From Marinobacter salarius (GTDB lineage: Bacteria; Pseudomonadota; Gammaproteobacteria; Pseudomonadales; Oleiphilaceae): a stretch of 64,000 bases of DNA. The stretch covers positions 1,736,001 to 1,800,000 of the forward strand of contig NZ_CP136693.1 in assembly GCF_032922745.1 (NCBI RefSeq), read 5' to 3'. Both the position numbers and the translations under genes were made by a program. Each line of letters begins with the position of its first letter. Within the stretch, counting starts at the first letter, position 1. The notes below the pieces were generated by a model that saw only the letters and a program-made list of their open reading frames with translations, made no database searches and was not told the origin of the DNA. This document shows positions 16,660-25,221 of this stretch, piece by piece.

Positions 16660-18261
16660 ATGAAATCAACGCCTGATAACGCCCTCAAAACCCCGGATCT
16701 CAACGGTTTATCGACCGCTGAGATGGTGGCGGTTATCAGCGGCCTTCAGCAGCAACTCGCCTCCAAAGAAGACGCCATCCAGCGACGAGACGCTCGCATC
16801 GAGATCCTCGAAGAACTGCTGCGCCATAAGAAGATCCAGCAGTTCGCCGCCAGCAGTGAAAAGCTGCCCAATCAGATCCTGCTGTTCGATGAGGTCGAGC
16901 TGGAAGTCGAGATTGATGAACTGCGCGATGAGCTGCCGGACGATGTCGAAGAGGAAGAGACGCCCCGCCGTTCCCGCAAGCGCCGCCAACGTGGCTTCTC
17001 CGATACGCTGCTGCGTGAGCGTATTGAATTAACCCTCAGCGACGAAGAGAAAGCCGGTGCCAGCAAGACCTTCTTCACCAAGGTGAAGGAAGAGCTGGAG
17101 TACATTCCCGCTCAACTGAAAGTGCTGGAGTACTGGCAGGAAAAGGCGGTGTTCGAGCAGGACGGCGAAGAGCGCATTGTTGCGGCTGCCCGTCCGGCGC
17201 GCCCGCTGGGCAAGTGCATCGCCACCCCGTCACTGCTGGCTTACCTCATTACCTCCAAGTATGCCGACGGTCTGCCGTTGTACCGTCAGGAACAAATGTT
17301 CCAGCGCCTGGGGCATGAAGTGAGTCGCACCAGCATGGCTCACTGGATCATCCGGCTGAATGACGTCTTCCAGCCGCTGATCAACCTGATGCGGGAAACC
17401 CAGAATAGCGGTGATTACCTGCAAGCCGATGAAACCCGGATCCAGGTGCTCAAGGAAGACGGTAAGACCGCCCAATCCGACAAATGGATGTGGGTCACCC
17501 GGGGTGGTCCACCGGGAAAACCTTCGGTTCTGTTCGAGTATGATCCATCACGAGGTGGCAAGGTACCGGTGCGTCTGCTGGATGACTTCCAGGGCATTCT
17601 GCAAGCCGATGGCTATTCCGGCTATGGGCAGGTCTGTGCCACGAACAAGCTGACGCGGATCGGATGTTGGGATCACGCGAGACGTAAGTACGTGGAGGCG
17701 TCCCGGGCGGCACCGGCCAAAGGCAAAAAAGGCCAACCCTCAAAGGCGGATGTAGCCCTGAGCCACATCCGCAAACTGTACGCCATTGAAAAGGCCGCCC
17801 GGGATCTGAGCGACGCGGAGCGATATCGGGTTCGCCAGGAAAAGAGTCTGCCGTTGTTGAACGCCTTTAAAGCCTGGCTGGAGAAAAATGCCCCCAAGGT
17901 GATGAAAGGCCTGCTTACCCGTCAGGCCATGGATTACACCCTGAACCAATGGGACTACCTGGTCGGCTACTGTGAGCGCGGTGACCTGAAGATCAGCAAT
18001 GCCGGAGCCGAGAACGCCATCCGCCCGTTTGCCCTCGGCAGAAAAGCCTGGCTCTTCGCCGATACCTCACAAGGGGCGAAAGCCAGCGCCACCTGCTATT
18101 CGCTCATCGAAACCGCCAAGGCCAATGGCCTGGAGCCTTCAGCTTATATCCACCATGTGTTGGAACGCATTGCTGAGTCCGACACGCTGGAGAAGCTCGA
18201 AGCGTTGCTGCCCTGGAATGCCGAGTTGCCGGCTTCGAAAAAAGTGGCTCAATACGATTAG
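16660..18261 (+). CDS. tnpC: IS66 family transposase TnpC
   Basis: 533-aa DDE transposase. N-terminal coiled coil (AVISGLQQQLASKEDAIQRR), an acidic linker, the zinc-binding-like region, and the core with QADETRIQVL, QADGYSGYGQV and NAGAENAIRPFALGRKAW. A TATAAT box at 16649-16654 lies just before the ATG. Intact, so the element may still be active. Confidence 0.93.
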   Translation: MKSTPDNALKTPDLNGLSTAEMVAVISGLQQQLASKEDAIQRRDARIEILEELLRHKKIQQFAASSEKLPNQILLFDEVELEVEIDELRDELPDDVEEEETPRRSRKRRQRGFSDTLLRERIELTLSDEEKAGASKTFFTKVKEELEYIPAQLKVLEYWQEKAVFEQDGEERIVAAARPARPLGKCIATPSLLAYLITSKYADGLPLYRQEQMFQRLGHEVSRTSMAHWIIRLNDVFQPLINLMRETQNSGDYLQADETRIQVLKEDGKTAQSDKWMWVTRGGPPGKPSVLFEYDPSRGGKVPVRLLDDFQGILQADGYSGYGQVCATNKLTRIGCWDHARRKYVEASRAAPAKGKKGQPSKADVALSHIRKLYAIEKAARDLSDAERYRVRQEKSLPLLNAFKAWLEKNAPKVMKGLLTRQAMDYTLNQWDYLVGYCERGDLKISNAGAENAIRPFALGRKAWLFADTSQGAKASATCYSLIETAKANGLEPSAYIHHVLERIAESDTLEKLEALLPWNAELPASKKVAQYD

Positions 18262-18290
18262 GGCAAGCGGGTCGATTTAACGGCGCTTAC

Positions 18291-19114
18291 CTGGCTTTGA
18301 TTTTCTCGGCTTTCAGCTTGTCAGCATCCAGCTTCTTCCGGGTGCCAGGCCGTTTGGCAATGAACCAGGAGACGTTTTCACGGTGCTTATGCTCATCCCG
18401 CTTCTGAATGCCAAGGTACCCGGCATCGCCGAAGACCCGTTGCTCTTCACCGTGCAGCAGCTTGTCGGTGGGCACGATGTCGTGCACGTTGGCAGCGGTG
18501 GTATCGATGCTATGAATCAGGCCAAGCGTATCGTCGACACCAATGTGCATCTTCATGCCGAAGTGCCATTCGTTGCCCTTTCTGGTCTGGTGCATTTCAG
18601 GATCGCGCTTGCCAGTGCTGTTCTTGGTGGAGCTTGGAGCAGAAATAATGGTGGCATCTACGATGCTGCCTTCACGCAGCATCAGGCCGTTCTTCTCCAA
18701 GTGTTTATTCACCTCTTTAAACAGCGCCTTGCCAAGACCGTGCTGCTCCAGGAAATGCCGGAAGTTGAGAATGGTGGTCTCGTCCGGCAAGCGGTCCAGC
18801 TTCAGGCCAGCGAAGTGGCGCATGGATTCGATCTCGTAAAGAGCGTCTTCCATCGCCGGGTCGCTCAGGTTATAGAACAACTGCATGCAGTGAACTCGAA
18901 GCATGGCAGGCAGCGGATACGGAGGCCGACCGTTCTGACCCTTGGGGTAATAACGGGCTACCTTCTTCTCCAACTGCTTCCACGGAATCAGCTTGTCCAT
19001 CCGTTCCAGAAAGATCTCGCGACGCGTCTTGCGCTTCTTGGTCTGGTACTCAGCTTCGGAGAAAGTGATCTGATCCATGGTGGCAACGAATCCTATGCGG
19101 TTGGCGATGGCCAT
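18291..19114 (-). pseudogene. IS5 transposase copy B, N-terminal part
   Basis: First 274 codons of the IS5 transposase, identical in protein sequence to copy A over this length. The frame runs a few bases into the IS66-family end, where it stops (18287). The C-terminal 52 codons are at 15678-15834. The catalytic Glu is in the missing part, so the truncated protein cannot be an active transposase. Confidence 0.92.
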
Positions 19115-19261
19115 ATTATCGCTGATTTTGAGACTTATTCAGAGTCTCCCTAAAGACACAAGAAAACCAACATCAATGTTCATAAAACCTCTGATCAGAA
19201 ACATGATAAATACATATAAGGTGTGAGAGTTCGATAAGTAAAATGCAGGTGATATGACCGT

Positions 19262-19304
19262 GAGAAAAACCGTTATTGAAGGGGAAAGGTTGACCCTTTC
19301 CCCT
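19262..19304 (-). terminator. rho-independent terminator of the lysine-rich mini-protein
   Basis: Perfect 10-bp stem AGGGGAAAGG (19280-19289) with CCTTTCCCCT (19295-19304). On the minus strand it is followed by TCAATAACGG and a short T-run (complement of AAAAA at 19265-19269). It lies 9 bp after the stop of the 19313-19393 ORF. The T-run is short and offset, so efficiency is uncertain. Confidence 0.5.
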
Positions 19305-19312
19305 ATTGCTAA

Positions 19313-19393
19313 TCAGGCGTTTTTTTGTTTTTTATCTTTTCTTTTCTCTTTCAATGTTTTTTTTGCCTGTTTCTTCGGTTTTTCCTTACTCAT
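19313..19393 (-). CDS. 26-aa lysine-rich mini-protein
   Basis: Starts MSKEKPKKQAKKTLKEKRK and ends in KNA. More than 40% of residues are lysine, with almost no hydrophobic residues, so it should be a soluble, disordered, nucleic-acid-binding-type peptide. It is too short for most gene finders. Support: a full ATG-to-stop frame followed directly by a strong hairpin. Against: the RBS is weak (GAGAGC) and poly-lysine ORFs arise by chance in A-rich DNA. Confidence 0.45.
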   Translation of the reverse strand: MSKEKPKKQAKKTLKEKRKDKKQKNA

Positions 19394-19598
19394 TTCTGTG
19401 CTCTCAGTTATAAATAGCGCTGCCGATATGCGCTTTATAAAAACTGGTCGGCATTTTATTCATGCAATCTGATCACCTTTAGTATGTTTCGGGTTTTCCA
19501 ATAGGCTACCTTCTTTATTTATTTAATCAAGTGAAGGTGGCGTGCCCTCTGAAAGTTCTCGGAGCTCCGATTGTAGCTATAAAGCTGCTAAGAAAATA

Positions 19599-19865
19599 TC
19601 AGCCCGTTTCTTCGGTAGCCGTCCTAATATATAGGCGTCCGTCTTTGCCCTCAAAAATAACGCCAGCGCCGATCAGGCGGCAGAGTCCATGCATCGTTAT
19701 GTCTTCGTTAAAATCCAAGAGTTCTGAAAGCTCATGTGGGTGAGGCAGCGGTTCGTTGATGTTCCAGTAATTAGAGTCAATAAAAAAACGTAACGCGTCA
19801 GTAGCCTGCTGTTTTTTTATTAATCCAAAACAATATTTTCGAAACAAAAAAATTATTACGTTCAT
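19599..19865 (-). CDS. hypothetical protein, possible winged-helix
   Basis: 88 aa from the ATG at 19865, which has GGAGG 11 bp upstream; a TTG start 18 bp earlier is also possible. The N-terminus is hydrophobic (VIIFLFRKYCFGLI). Residues about 30-80 (LPHPHELSELLDF, ITMHGLCRLIGAGVIFEGKDGRLYI) look like a helix-turn-helix followed by a beta hairpin. No family recognised. Low GC and next to mobile DNA, consistent with acquisition. Confidence 0.5.
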   Translation of the reverse strand: MNVIIFLFRKYCFGLIKKQQATDALRFFIDSNYWNINEPLPHPHELSELLDFNEDITMHGLCRLIGAGVIFEGKDGRLYIRTATEETG

Positions 19866-19921
19866 GAAGATCAAAGCCTCCAAATAATTATTTGGTGAGC
19901 ATTTTTCGAAAATGAGCAGAA

Positions 19922-19960
19922 AATGGGAGGCTCAGTCGCGGAGCCTCCCTAATCTATTTT
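19922..19960 (+). terminator. strong hairpin with T-rich tail
   Basis: Perfect 9-bp stem GGGAGGCTC (19925-19933) with GAGCCTCCC (19941-19949), followed on the plus strand by TAATCTATTTTTATTG. No plus-strand gene ends just before it. It could be what is left of a gene boundary in the island, or insulate the minus-strand gene at 19599-19865. Confidence 0.45.
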
Positions 19961-20340
19961 TATTGTTGTTGTTCCGAAAAATGCCTTGTGCAACTTTGGC
20001 CTGACTCTCCGTCAGTATTAGTTACTCCCCCCTGTGCTTTCAGGCGATATGTCTAAGAGCACTTGAGAGAGTTCCGTTTATGTTATTTTTGCAGAAACTG
20101 TAGTGGTTGCGAGCACAGAGTGAACGGTGCTCGCATTATTAATGGAAGGTGGTCAAGAGATACTTTCGTGAAAACATGGCTGCTCTCAATGTGTTCTGAA
20201 TCCCAACCATAGCAACAATTAAAATAAAGGCAAGAGTGGAACTCACAATAACTTGCAAGACGACGAATTAGCCCGGCCGCCGATGACAAGCAATTCAGAA
20301 ATTTTGGGTACTGGCAGAGCACCACTTAGGTACAGACAAC
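19961..20340. other. 380 bp without a supported gene
   Basis: No ORF with an RBS or recognisable sequence. One further perfect inverted repeat, GCGAGCAC/GTGCTCGC at 20109-20134 with a 10-base loop, has no clear T-tract on either strand. It looks like degraded island DNA. Confidence 0.4.
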
Positions 20341-20372
20341 GAAAAAGGACCTGCGTTTTCACGCAAGTCCTT
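20341..20372 (-). terminator. terminator after the integrase fragment
   Basis: Stem AAGGAC(C)TGCGT at 20345-20356 pairs with ACGCA(A)GTCCTT at 20361-20372 with one mismatch. On the minus strand it ends in CCTTTTTCG. It begins at the stop codon of the truncated integrase. Confidence 0.65.
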
Positions 20373-20554
20373 CATGCAGCAAGAATCTCTCTGAACTCAG
20401 CATTAACGAGTCCGAATTTACGCCTCGCTTCTTCGGGGTCTTTGGTCTTAAGGGAGCGTTTAAGCTCTCGTTTGCCAACGAAAGGCCTGAGCTCTTTGGG
20501 GACGCCAATGCGACAGACATAGGTGGCGTATTTGTCTCTGGTTGGGGTAGCCAT
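20372..20554 (-). pseudogene. truncated tyrosine integrase, N-terminal fragment
   Basis: 60 codons from ATG at 20554: MATPTRDKYATYVCRIGVPK, then LKRSLKTKDPEEARRKFG, the N-terminal DNA-binding region typical of phage/island integrases with a DUF6538-type start. It ends at a TGA next to a terminator; the whole catalytic domain is missing. It lies about 140 bp downstream of tRNA-Phe in the same orientation, the usual place for an integrase of an element inserted at a tRNA 3' end. Confidence 0.72.
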
Positions 20555-20650
20555 ACGGAGTGCCACTGTACTCGCCTCTTGTGCCAGTCTGAAGGCGAAA
20601 CCAATGAGAGGATGGAGCGTGGAAGGTGTTGATTTTCCTGGGGGCCAGAC

Positions 20651-20677
20651 ACGACAAAGCCCACGCAAAGGTGGGCT
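20651..20677 (-). terminator. tRNA-Phe terminator
   Basis: Stem AGCCCAC/GTGGGCT (20658-20664 with 20671-20677), followed on the minus strand by TTTGTCGTG. It begins about 17 bp after the CCA end of tRNA-Phe. Confidence 0.6.
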
Positions 20678-20693
20678 CCATCTGAATTCTTAA

Positions 20694-20769
20694 TGGTGCC
20701 CGGAGGCGGAATCGAACCACCGACACGGGGATTTTCAATCCCCTGCTCTACCGACTGAGCTATCCGGGC
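20694..20769 (-). tRNA. tRNA-Phe (GAA)
   Basis: 76-nt minus-strand tRNA starting GCCCGGATAGCTCAGTCGG and ending in encoded CCA. The acceptor stem GCCCGGA/TCCGGGC pairs fully; the anticodon arm GGGGATTGAAAATCCCC gives anticodon GAA; the T-loop GGTTCGATTCC is canonical. It marks the boundary between the conserved genes and the mobile region. Confidence 0.97.
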
Positions 20770-20873
20770 GTGTTGCGGTGCTGCTGCAACGGGGCGCTAT
20801 TAAACCGGTTTAGGTTGCCTGAGTCAAGGCCGTTCCGGGAAAATTTTCATAGGCGCTTCCACAGGTTGGCGGC

Positions 20874-21146
20874 TTACTTCTCCGGTGGCACATACCCCTC
20901 GGCCTTGTCGAACGGCTCGTTGTTGAAGAAGCGTTCCATCTGCGCCTGCAGGTACTTGCGGGTGTTGGGGTCCATCAGGCTCAGGTGTTTTTCGTTGATG
21001 AGCATGGTTTGCTGGGCCTGCCACTCTTCCCAGGCTTTCTTGCTGACGTTTTCGTAGATGTCTTCGCCTTTCTTGCCAGGCATAGGGGGAAAGTCCAGCC
21101 CTTCAAGTTCTTCCTGGTATCTGCGACAGAATACGATGCGGCTCAT
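20874..21146 (-). CDS. yggX: Fe(2+)-trafficking protein YggX
   Basis: 90 aa, full length for the YggX family (MSRIVFCRRYQEELEGLDFP, KAWEEWQAQQTMLINEKHL, ending EGYVPPEK). YggX protects Fe-S proteins from oxidative damage. It lies 52 bp downstream of mutY; the mutY-yggX pair is conserved in gammaproteobacteria, and MutY itself has a [4Fe-4S] cluster. Confidence 0.96.
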   Translation of the reverse strand: MSRIVFCRRYQEELEGLDFPPMPGKKGEDIYENVSKKAWEEWQAQQTMLINEKHLSLMDPNTRKYLQAQMERFFNNEPFDKAEGYVPPEK

Positions 21147-21198
21147 GTCTGCTCCTGTTTGGAGGTGGTGTTGCTGAATCTGCTGGGATGATAACAGA

Positions 21199-22263
21199 TC
21201 AAAGCAAGAGGGTTTGTTCCGGCGCGGTCAGTAGTGTGCGAATGGGGGCCGGCAGGCCGAGGGTAAGGGCCTGGTCTCGGTGGACCCACTGGTGGTCGTC
21301 CCGATCGTTGATGTGCGCGGGGCTTTGTACGGTGAGCCGTGCCGGCTGGATGTGAAGGTGGTAATGGCTGAAGGTGTGGCGAAAGCCGCTGGTAAGTTCC
21401 GGTTCGCCACAGTGGAAGCCGAAGGCCTGTTCGCAGGCGTCTGGCAGTTCTTCCGGGCCGTAGGCCGGGTCCAGTTCCGGAAGGCTCCAGAGGCCGCCCC
21501 AGATGCCGCTGGGAGGCCTGCGTTCCAACAGGATGCGACCTTGATGATCTTCCAGTATCACCATCCAGGTGGTTTTTTCGGGCTTGGCTTTCTTCGGCTT
21601 TGAGCCGGGGTAGAGGCTGGTTTCGCTGCGGGCATAGGCGTCGCACCCATCCTGTAGTGGGCAGCTGTCGCACGCTGGTCGGCTGCGGGTGCAGACCATG
21701 GCGCCCAGATCCATGATGGCCTGGGTGTAGTCGCGGATGCGTGCATCGGGTGTGTGTTCTTCAGTGCGCTCCCAAAGCTGGTTGAGCACGTCGGTTTTGC
21801 CTGGCCAGCCGGGGATGGCGTGGTATCGGGCCAGCACCCGTTTTACATTGCCGTCCAATATAGCTGCCCGTTGCTGGAAGGCCTGGGCAAGGATGGCCGC
21901 AGCGGTGGAGCGACCAATGCCGGGCAGGGCCTGGAGTTGTTCCAGGTTGCCGGGAAATTCGCCTCCGTGCTCGTTGGCCACCTGTTGCGCCGCTTTCTGG
22001 AGATTGCGGGCGCGGGCGTAGTACCCGAGGCCGGACCAATGGCTGAGAACGTCATCCACCGGTGCAGAAGCGAGTGCTTTCACGTCTGGAAAGCGCTGCA
22101 TAAAGGCTTCGAAGTAGGGGATAACGGTGGTCACCTGGGTTTGCTGCAGCATGATTTCCGAAACCCACACGCGGTATGGGTTCCGGTCATGATGCCAGGG
22201 CAGGTCGTGCCTGCCGTTTTCGTCGTACCAGGCGAGAAGCTTTTGGGCAAAACCGTCGTTCAT
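21199..22263 (-). CDS. mutY: A/G-specific adenine glycosylase MutY
   Basis: 354-aa DNA repair enzyme removing adenine opposite 8-oxoguanine. The HhH-GPD core (MLQQTQVTTVIPYFEAF, LPGIGRSTAAAILA) carries the catalytic aspartate in DGNVKRVLARY. The [4Fe-4S] ligands are in the C-x6-C-x2-C-x5-C pattern (CTRSRPACDSCPLQDGC). The C-terminal NUDIX-like domain that reads 8-oxoG (TTWMVILEDHQGRILLERRP) is present. Its start overlaps the asmA stop by four bases. Confidence 0.96.
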   Translation of the reverse strand: MNDGFAQKLLAWYDENGRHDLPWHHDRNPYRVWVSEIMLQQTQVTTVIPYFEAFMQRFPDVKALASAPVDDVLSHWSGLGYYARARNLQKAAQQVANEHGGEFPGNLEQLQALPGIGRSTAAAILAQAFQQRAAILDGNVKRVLARYHAIPGWPGKTDVLNQLWERTEEHTPDARIRDYTQAIMDLGAMVCTRSRPACDSCPLQDGCDAYARSETSLYPGSKPKKAKPEKTTWMVILEDHQGRILLERRPPSGIWGGLWSLPELDPAYGPEELPDACEQAFGFHCGEPELTSGFRHTFSHYHLHIQPARLTVQSPAHINDRDDHQWVHRDQALTLGLPAPIRTLLTAPEQTLLL

Positions 22264-24461
22264 TGACCGAACAGGCCCTTGAGGGCGTCTTTCACCTTTT
22301 CGCCACTCTCTTCACCCAGCTTTTCTTTCAGCTTTTCGGACACTTTGTCTTCCGCTTTGGATTTGGCTTCGTCCACTTTTTCGCGCGCCTTGGCTTTGGC
22401 AGCGTTGGCGGCAATGGTTTTCAGGGTGTCGCGGAAGCGTGAGCCGTCGAAGGAGCAGAGGCCGGCAGGGTCTTCCGCGAAGTCGCCGCGGCACTCAACC
22501 GGGATCACCACGTTTTCAACGTATTCGGTCACTCGGCAAGCTTCGTCCCGGTGGATCTCGCCCACGATCCGCAGGCCAACTTCGTAATCCAGGTCGGAAG
22601 CAGCCAGGTCCACCGTGCCGTCGCCTTCCAGTCTCATGCCGGCGAGGGCAGCCACAAGGTCCGTGTTGTTCAGGGTGTTGCCGTCAATCTTGAGGGTGCC
22701 CTTCATGTCGTTGAACGGCGTGCTGGTACCCCAGTCTGATGTAGAGAGGCTTTCCTGGTTGGCCAGTGCAATGCCCTGGCACGCCATGCGCGTGAGGTTC
22801 ATGCGGGTGAACTCACCCTCGGCCAGGTTGAAGTTGATGTCGCCTTTGGCGTTGCTACGCAGGGCGGAAATACGATTGCCTGTGGTATTCACATCCACGG
22901 ACAGGTTGGCGCCACCGGCAAGCATGTCCACTTCGGCAAGGTCGGTCAGCAGTGGCAACGTCTGTACGTTGTTGACCTTGGAGCCGATGCTCCACTTCGG
23001 ATTGTCGGTGCGGGCATCCAGGGTCACTTTGGCGCCGAAGGAGCCTTCGTACAGTTTGCCGCTGAAGTCCTGCACTTCCAGCACACCATTGCGTGCGGTG
23101 ATCACCGATTTGATTTCCTTGATGGTGAGATTACTGACGATCAGTTCGCCCAGCCCGAGATTGATATCCAGCGCTAGCGAACGGAGTGTGTCCAGGGGCA
23201 GCAAGTCGCCTTCTTCCGCCGGGGCGCCACCACCTTGCGGGGCTTCCTCGGCGGCGGCATCGGTTTGTTCCTCACTGGCAGGCGGCATATAGCGGTCGGC
23301 ATTGATCGCGTCGCCCTGCAAGTCCAGGCCAATACCGCTGTTGGCCAGGGCGTAACTGGCACTGCCCTGGAAGGTGGTATCGTCCAGGCTGATGGTCAGG
23401 TCGCTCAGTTCCACGGTGCCGGCGGGGCCACCGATGTTGGTGGAGAAAGCGACGGCCTTCATGACGTCAGGGTCTTCTGTTTCGATGGCGGGTTGGCCAA
23501 GGGCCGCCAGAAGCGCTTTGAGGGAAAATTCGTCAATGCTGAGACTGCCTTCGAGTTTCGGCTTGTCGCCAAAGCCGTTCACGGTCAGGTCTGTGTTGAG
23601 CGTCAGGTCGGCCAGGCTGGCGGTAAAGCCATTAAGCGTGGCGGTTTCGTTTTCCAGATTGGCTTCCAGGGAGCCAGCTATTTCGGCGCGAACGGATTCG
23701 CCGCCAAAAGGCTCGCCGTTCATGTCGAAGATGGCTTCCAGGTCGGACACGCCAAATTCGTTTAACGCTTCATTGGCGGCCAGGCGGGCACTGATGTCGC
23801 CCTCAACTTCAAACTGCGGCTGGTTGGTGGCGAAGCGGAACGAGACGTCCAATGGGAAGCTTGAACCCAGGGTGATCTCGCTGGCGTTTACGGTGAAATC
23901 TTCCAGGGTAAATGCCTGGCCCGTGCCCTTGTCTTCGTAATGAACGCGGGCGTTGCTGATTTCCACGCTCTCTACGTTGAAGTTCAAGGGCTCGCTGGCG
24001 CCGCTGCTCTCTGGCTGTTCTTCAGCGGTTTCGGCTGGCGTGGCGGGTTCTTCCTGCTGCGGCTGTTCTTCACCTTCCGGCATGATGCGGGTCCAGTTAC
24101 CGGTACCGTTGGCATCAACGGACAGGTTGGCGTCCAGCCCGCTCAACAGGAACGTATCCACCCGGGGCGACATGGTTACCAGGGACCAGAAGCTGACCTG
24201 GGCCACCAGTTGGTCAAGCTTGACCAGGCGTTCGTCTTCCAGGGTGGCCTCAACGTCGTTCAGTTCCAGGCCCAGTGGGATGAAAGACCAGCCAATATCC
24301 CCGGCCAGTATCAGGTCCAGATTGGTCTTACTTTCGACCACTTTCTCAATCTGTGGCTTGTAGGTGTTTGGGTCAATAACGGCGACCGCGATAGCGACGG
24401 CGGCAACGGCAAGAATGAGCAGGCCAACGATGGCAAGAGCCACATAGCGAACAGCTTTCAT
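22260..24461 (-). CDS. AsmA family protein
   Basis: 733-aa inner-membrane-anchored periplasmic protein. The N-terminal transmembrane helix (YVALAIVGLLILAVAAVAIA) is followed by the AsmA-type repetitive beta region (LDLILAGDIGWSFIPLGLEL, later FNDMKGTLKIDGNTL) and a lysine/alanine-rich helical tail (residues about 690-733). AsmA-like proteins are bridge-like lipid transporters between membranes. Overlaps mutY by four bases; the asmA-mutY order is common in related genomes. Confidence 0.9.
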   Translation of the reverse strand: MKAVRYVALAIVGLLILAVAAVAIAVAVIDPNTYKPQIEKVVESKTNLDLILAGDIGWSFIPLGLELNDVEATLEDERLVKLDQLVAQVSFWSLVTMSPRVDTFLLSGLDANLSVDANGTGNWTRIMPEGEEQPQQEEPATPAETAEEQPESSGASEPLNFNVESVEISNARVHYEDKGTGQAFTLEDFTVNASEITLGSSFPLDVSFRFATNQPQFEVEGDISARLAANEALNEFGVSDLEAIFDMNGEPFGGESVRAEIAGSLEANLENETATLNGFTASLADLTLNTDLTVNGFGDKPKLEGSLSIDEFSLKALLAALGQPAIETEDPDVMKAVAFSTNIGGPAGTVELSDLTISLDDTTFQGSASYALANSGIGLDLQGDAINADRYMPPASEEQTDAAAEEAPQGGGAPAEEGDLLPLDTLRSLALDINLGLGELIVSNLTIKEIKSVITARNGVLEVQDFSGKLYEGSFGAKVTLDARTDNPKWSIGSKVNNVQTLPLLTDLAEVDMLAGGANLSVDVNTTGNRISALRSNAKGDINFNLAEGEFTRMNLTRMACQGIALANQESLSTSDWGTSTPFNDMKGTLKIDGNTLNNTDLVAALAGMRLEGDGTVDLAASDLDYEVGLRIVGEIHRDEACRVTEYVENVVIPVECRGDFAEDPAGLCSFDGSRFRDTLKTIAANAAKAKAREKVDEAKSKAEDKVSEKLKEKLGEESGEKVKDALKGLFGQ

Positions 24462-24646
24462 GATTTTGGCGTCCTTCCGATAATTCGTGTCCGGTAACTG
24501 GGCTTGTGATTAGCCCAAGGATAACCCAGGGGTAACAAAATAAAAGCCTGAGTGTATGACAATACGTTAGTGATCAGCCAAAATAGGCACCTTATTTCTA
24601 CACAACGATATAAAGCGCGTCTTACAACGATAAAAAGGAGTAAACA

Positions 24647-25108
24647 GTGGCTATTACTGTCTCTATTGAGCTTAACCGGGAACTGGATCTGCCCGCCGGA
24701 TATGACGAAGTATTCGAGCTGCTGGCGGACGTGCCCGCATCGGCAAGCCATTTCCCCAAGGTGCATAACCTGGTGGATCTGGGTGACAACGCCTATCGCT
24801 GGGAAATGGAAAAGGTGGGCGTGGACAAGCATGCCATCCAGTCTGTATACGCGTGTAAATACTTCGCGGACAAGGACAACGGCAGGATTACCTGGGAGCC
24901 GGTGAAAGGCGAGGGTAACGGTGTGGTAAAAGGTTCATGGGCCCTCAAGAAGAAAGACGACAGCACTACTTCGGTGAAATTCCAGACCAGCGCCGAGTTG
25001 ACCGTTCCGCTGCCGAGCCTGTTGAAACTGGCAATCAGCCCCGTGATCAAGCACGAGTTCAACAGTCTGGTCGATACCTACATGAGTAACCTCAAGAAAG
25101 CGTTCTGA
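24647..25108 (+). CDS. SRPBCC-family protein
   Basis: 153 aa, START/polyketide-cyclase-like fold: AITVSIELNRELDLPAGYDEVFELLADVP with a long C-terminal helix (LLKLAISPVIKHEFNSLVDTYMSNLKK). Such proteins bind hydrophobic ligands in a cavity; the ligand is unknown. The GTG start at 24647 is preceded by AAGGAG. It lies alone between asmA (divergent) and hisB. Confidence 0.8.
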   Translation: MAITVSIELNRELDLPAGYDEVFELLADVPASASHFPKVHNLVDLGDNAYRWEMEKVGVDKHAIQSVYACKYFADKDNGRITWEPVKGEGNGVVKGSWALKKKDDSTTSVKFQTSAELTVPLPSLLKLAISPVIKHEFNSLVDTYMSNLKKAF

Positions 25109-25221
25109 TGGTCGTCGCTATCAAGGCTATAAAGGCCATTGCGGGACGCGGGGAATCATAAAAGGTATAATGCGCGCAGACACTTTTCCGGCATGTGCCG
25201 ACTGATGACTTTGGAGTCCCC

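Larger units (their letters stand above)
15843..18290 (+). mobile_element. second IS66-family insertion sequence, 2448 bp, inside IS5 copy B
   Basis: The terminal repeats start GTAAGCGCC on the left and are complementary on the right (GGCGCTTAC at 18282-18290), with further matches (AATAAATC against GTTAAATC). It is flanked by a perfect 8-bp repeat CTGGCTTT at 15835-15842 and 18291-18298. Carries tnpA, tnpB and tnpC only. It is a different IS66 member from the one at 4688: the TnpC proteins differ strongly and it has no fourth ORF. Confidence 0.95.
15538..19149 (-). mobile_element. IS5-family insertion sequence, copy B, split by an IS66-family element
   Basis: Same element as copy A, inverted. 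Its ends are GGAAGGTCTGAATAAC at 15538 and the complement of GGAGACTCTGAATAAG ending at 19149. The flanks are a perfect CTAA on both sides (15534-15537 and 19150-19153), so this is a simple insertion. After removing the nested IS66-family element (15843-18290) and its 8-bp duplication the length is 1156 bp, equal to copy A. Confidence 0.93.
19150..19598. other. AT-rich gap with one tiny ORF
   Basis: The region between IS5 copy B and the hypothetical gene at 19599-19865. It is low in GC and contains a strong hairpin at 19280-19304 and the 26-codon lysine-rich ORF described separately. Nothing else is supported. Confidence 0.4.

Noticed and set aside
19254..19472. 72-aa phenylalanine-rich ORF on the plus strand
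   Set aside because: It runs through the terminator hairpin and is the antisense of A-rich lysine codons; not protein-like.
20083..20325. 80-aa minus-strand ORF in the AT-rich gap
   Set aside because: No RBS, no recognisable features, crosses a strong hairpin.
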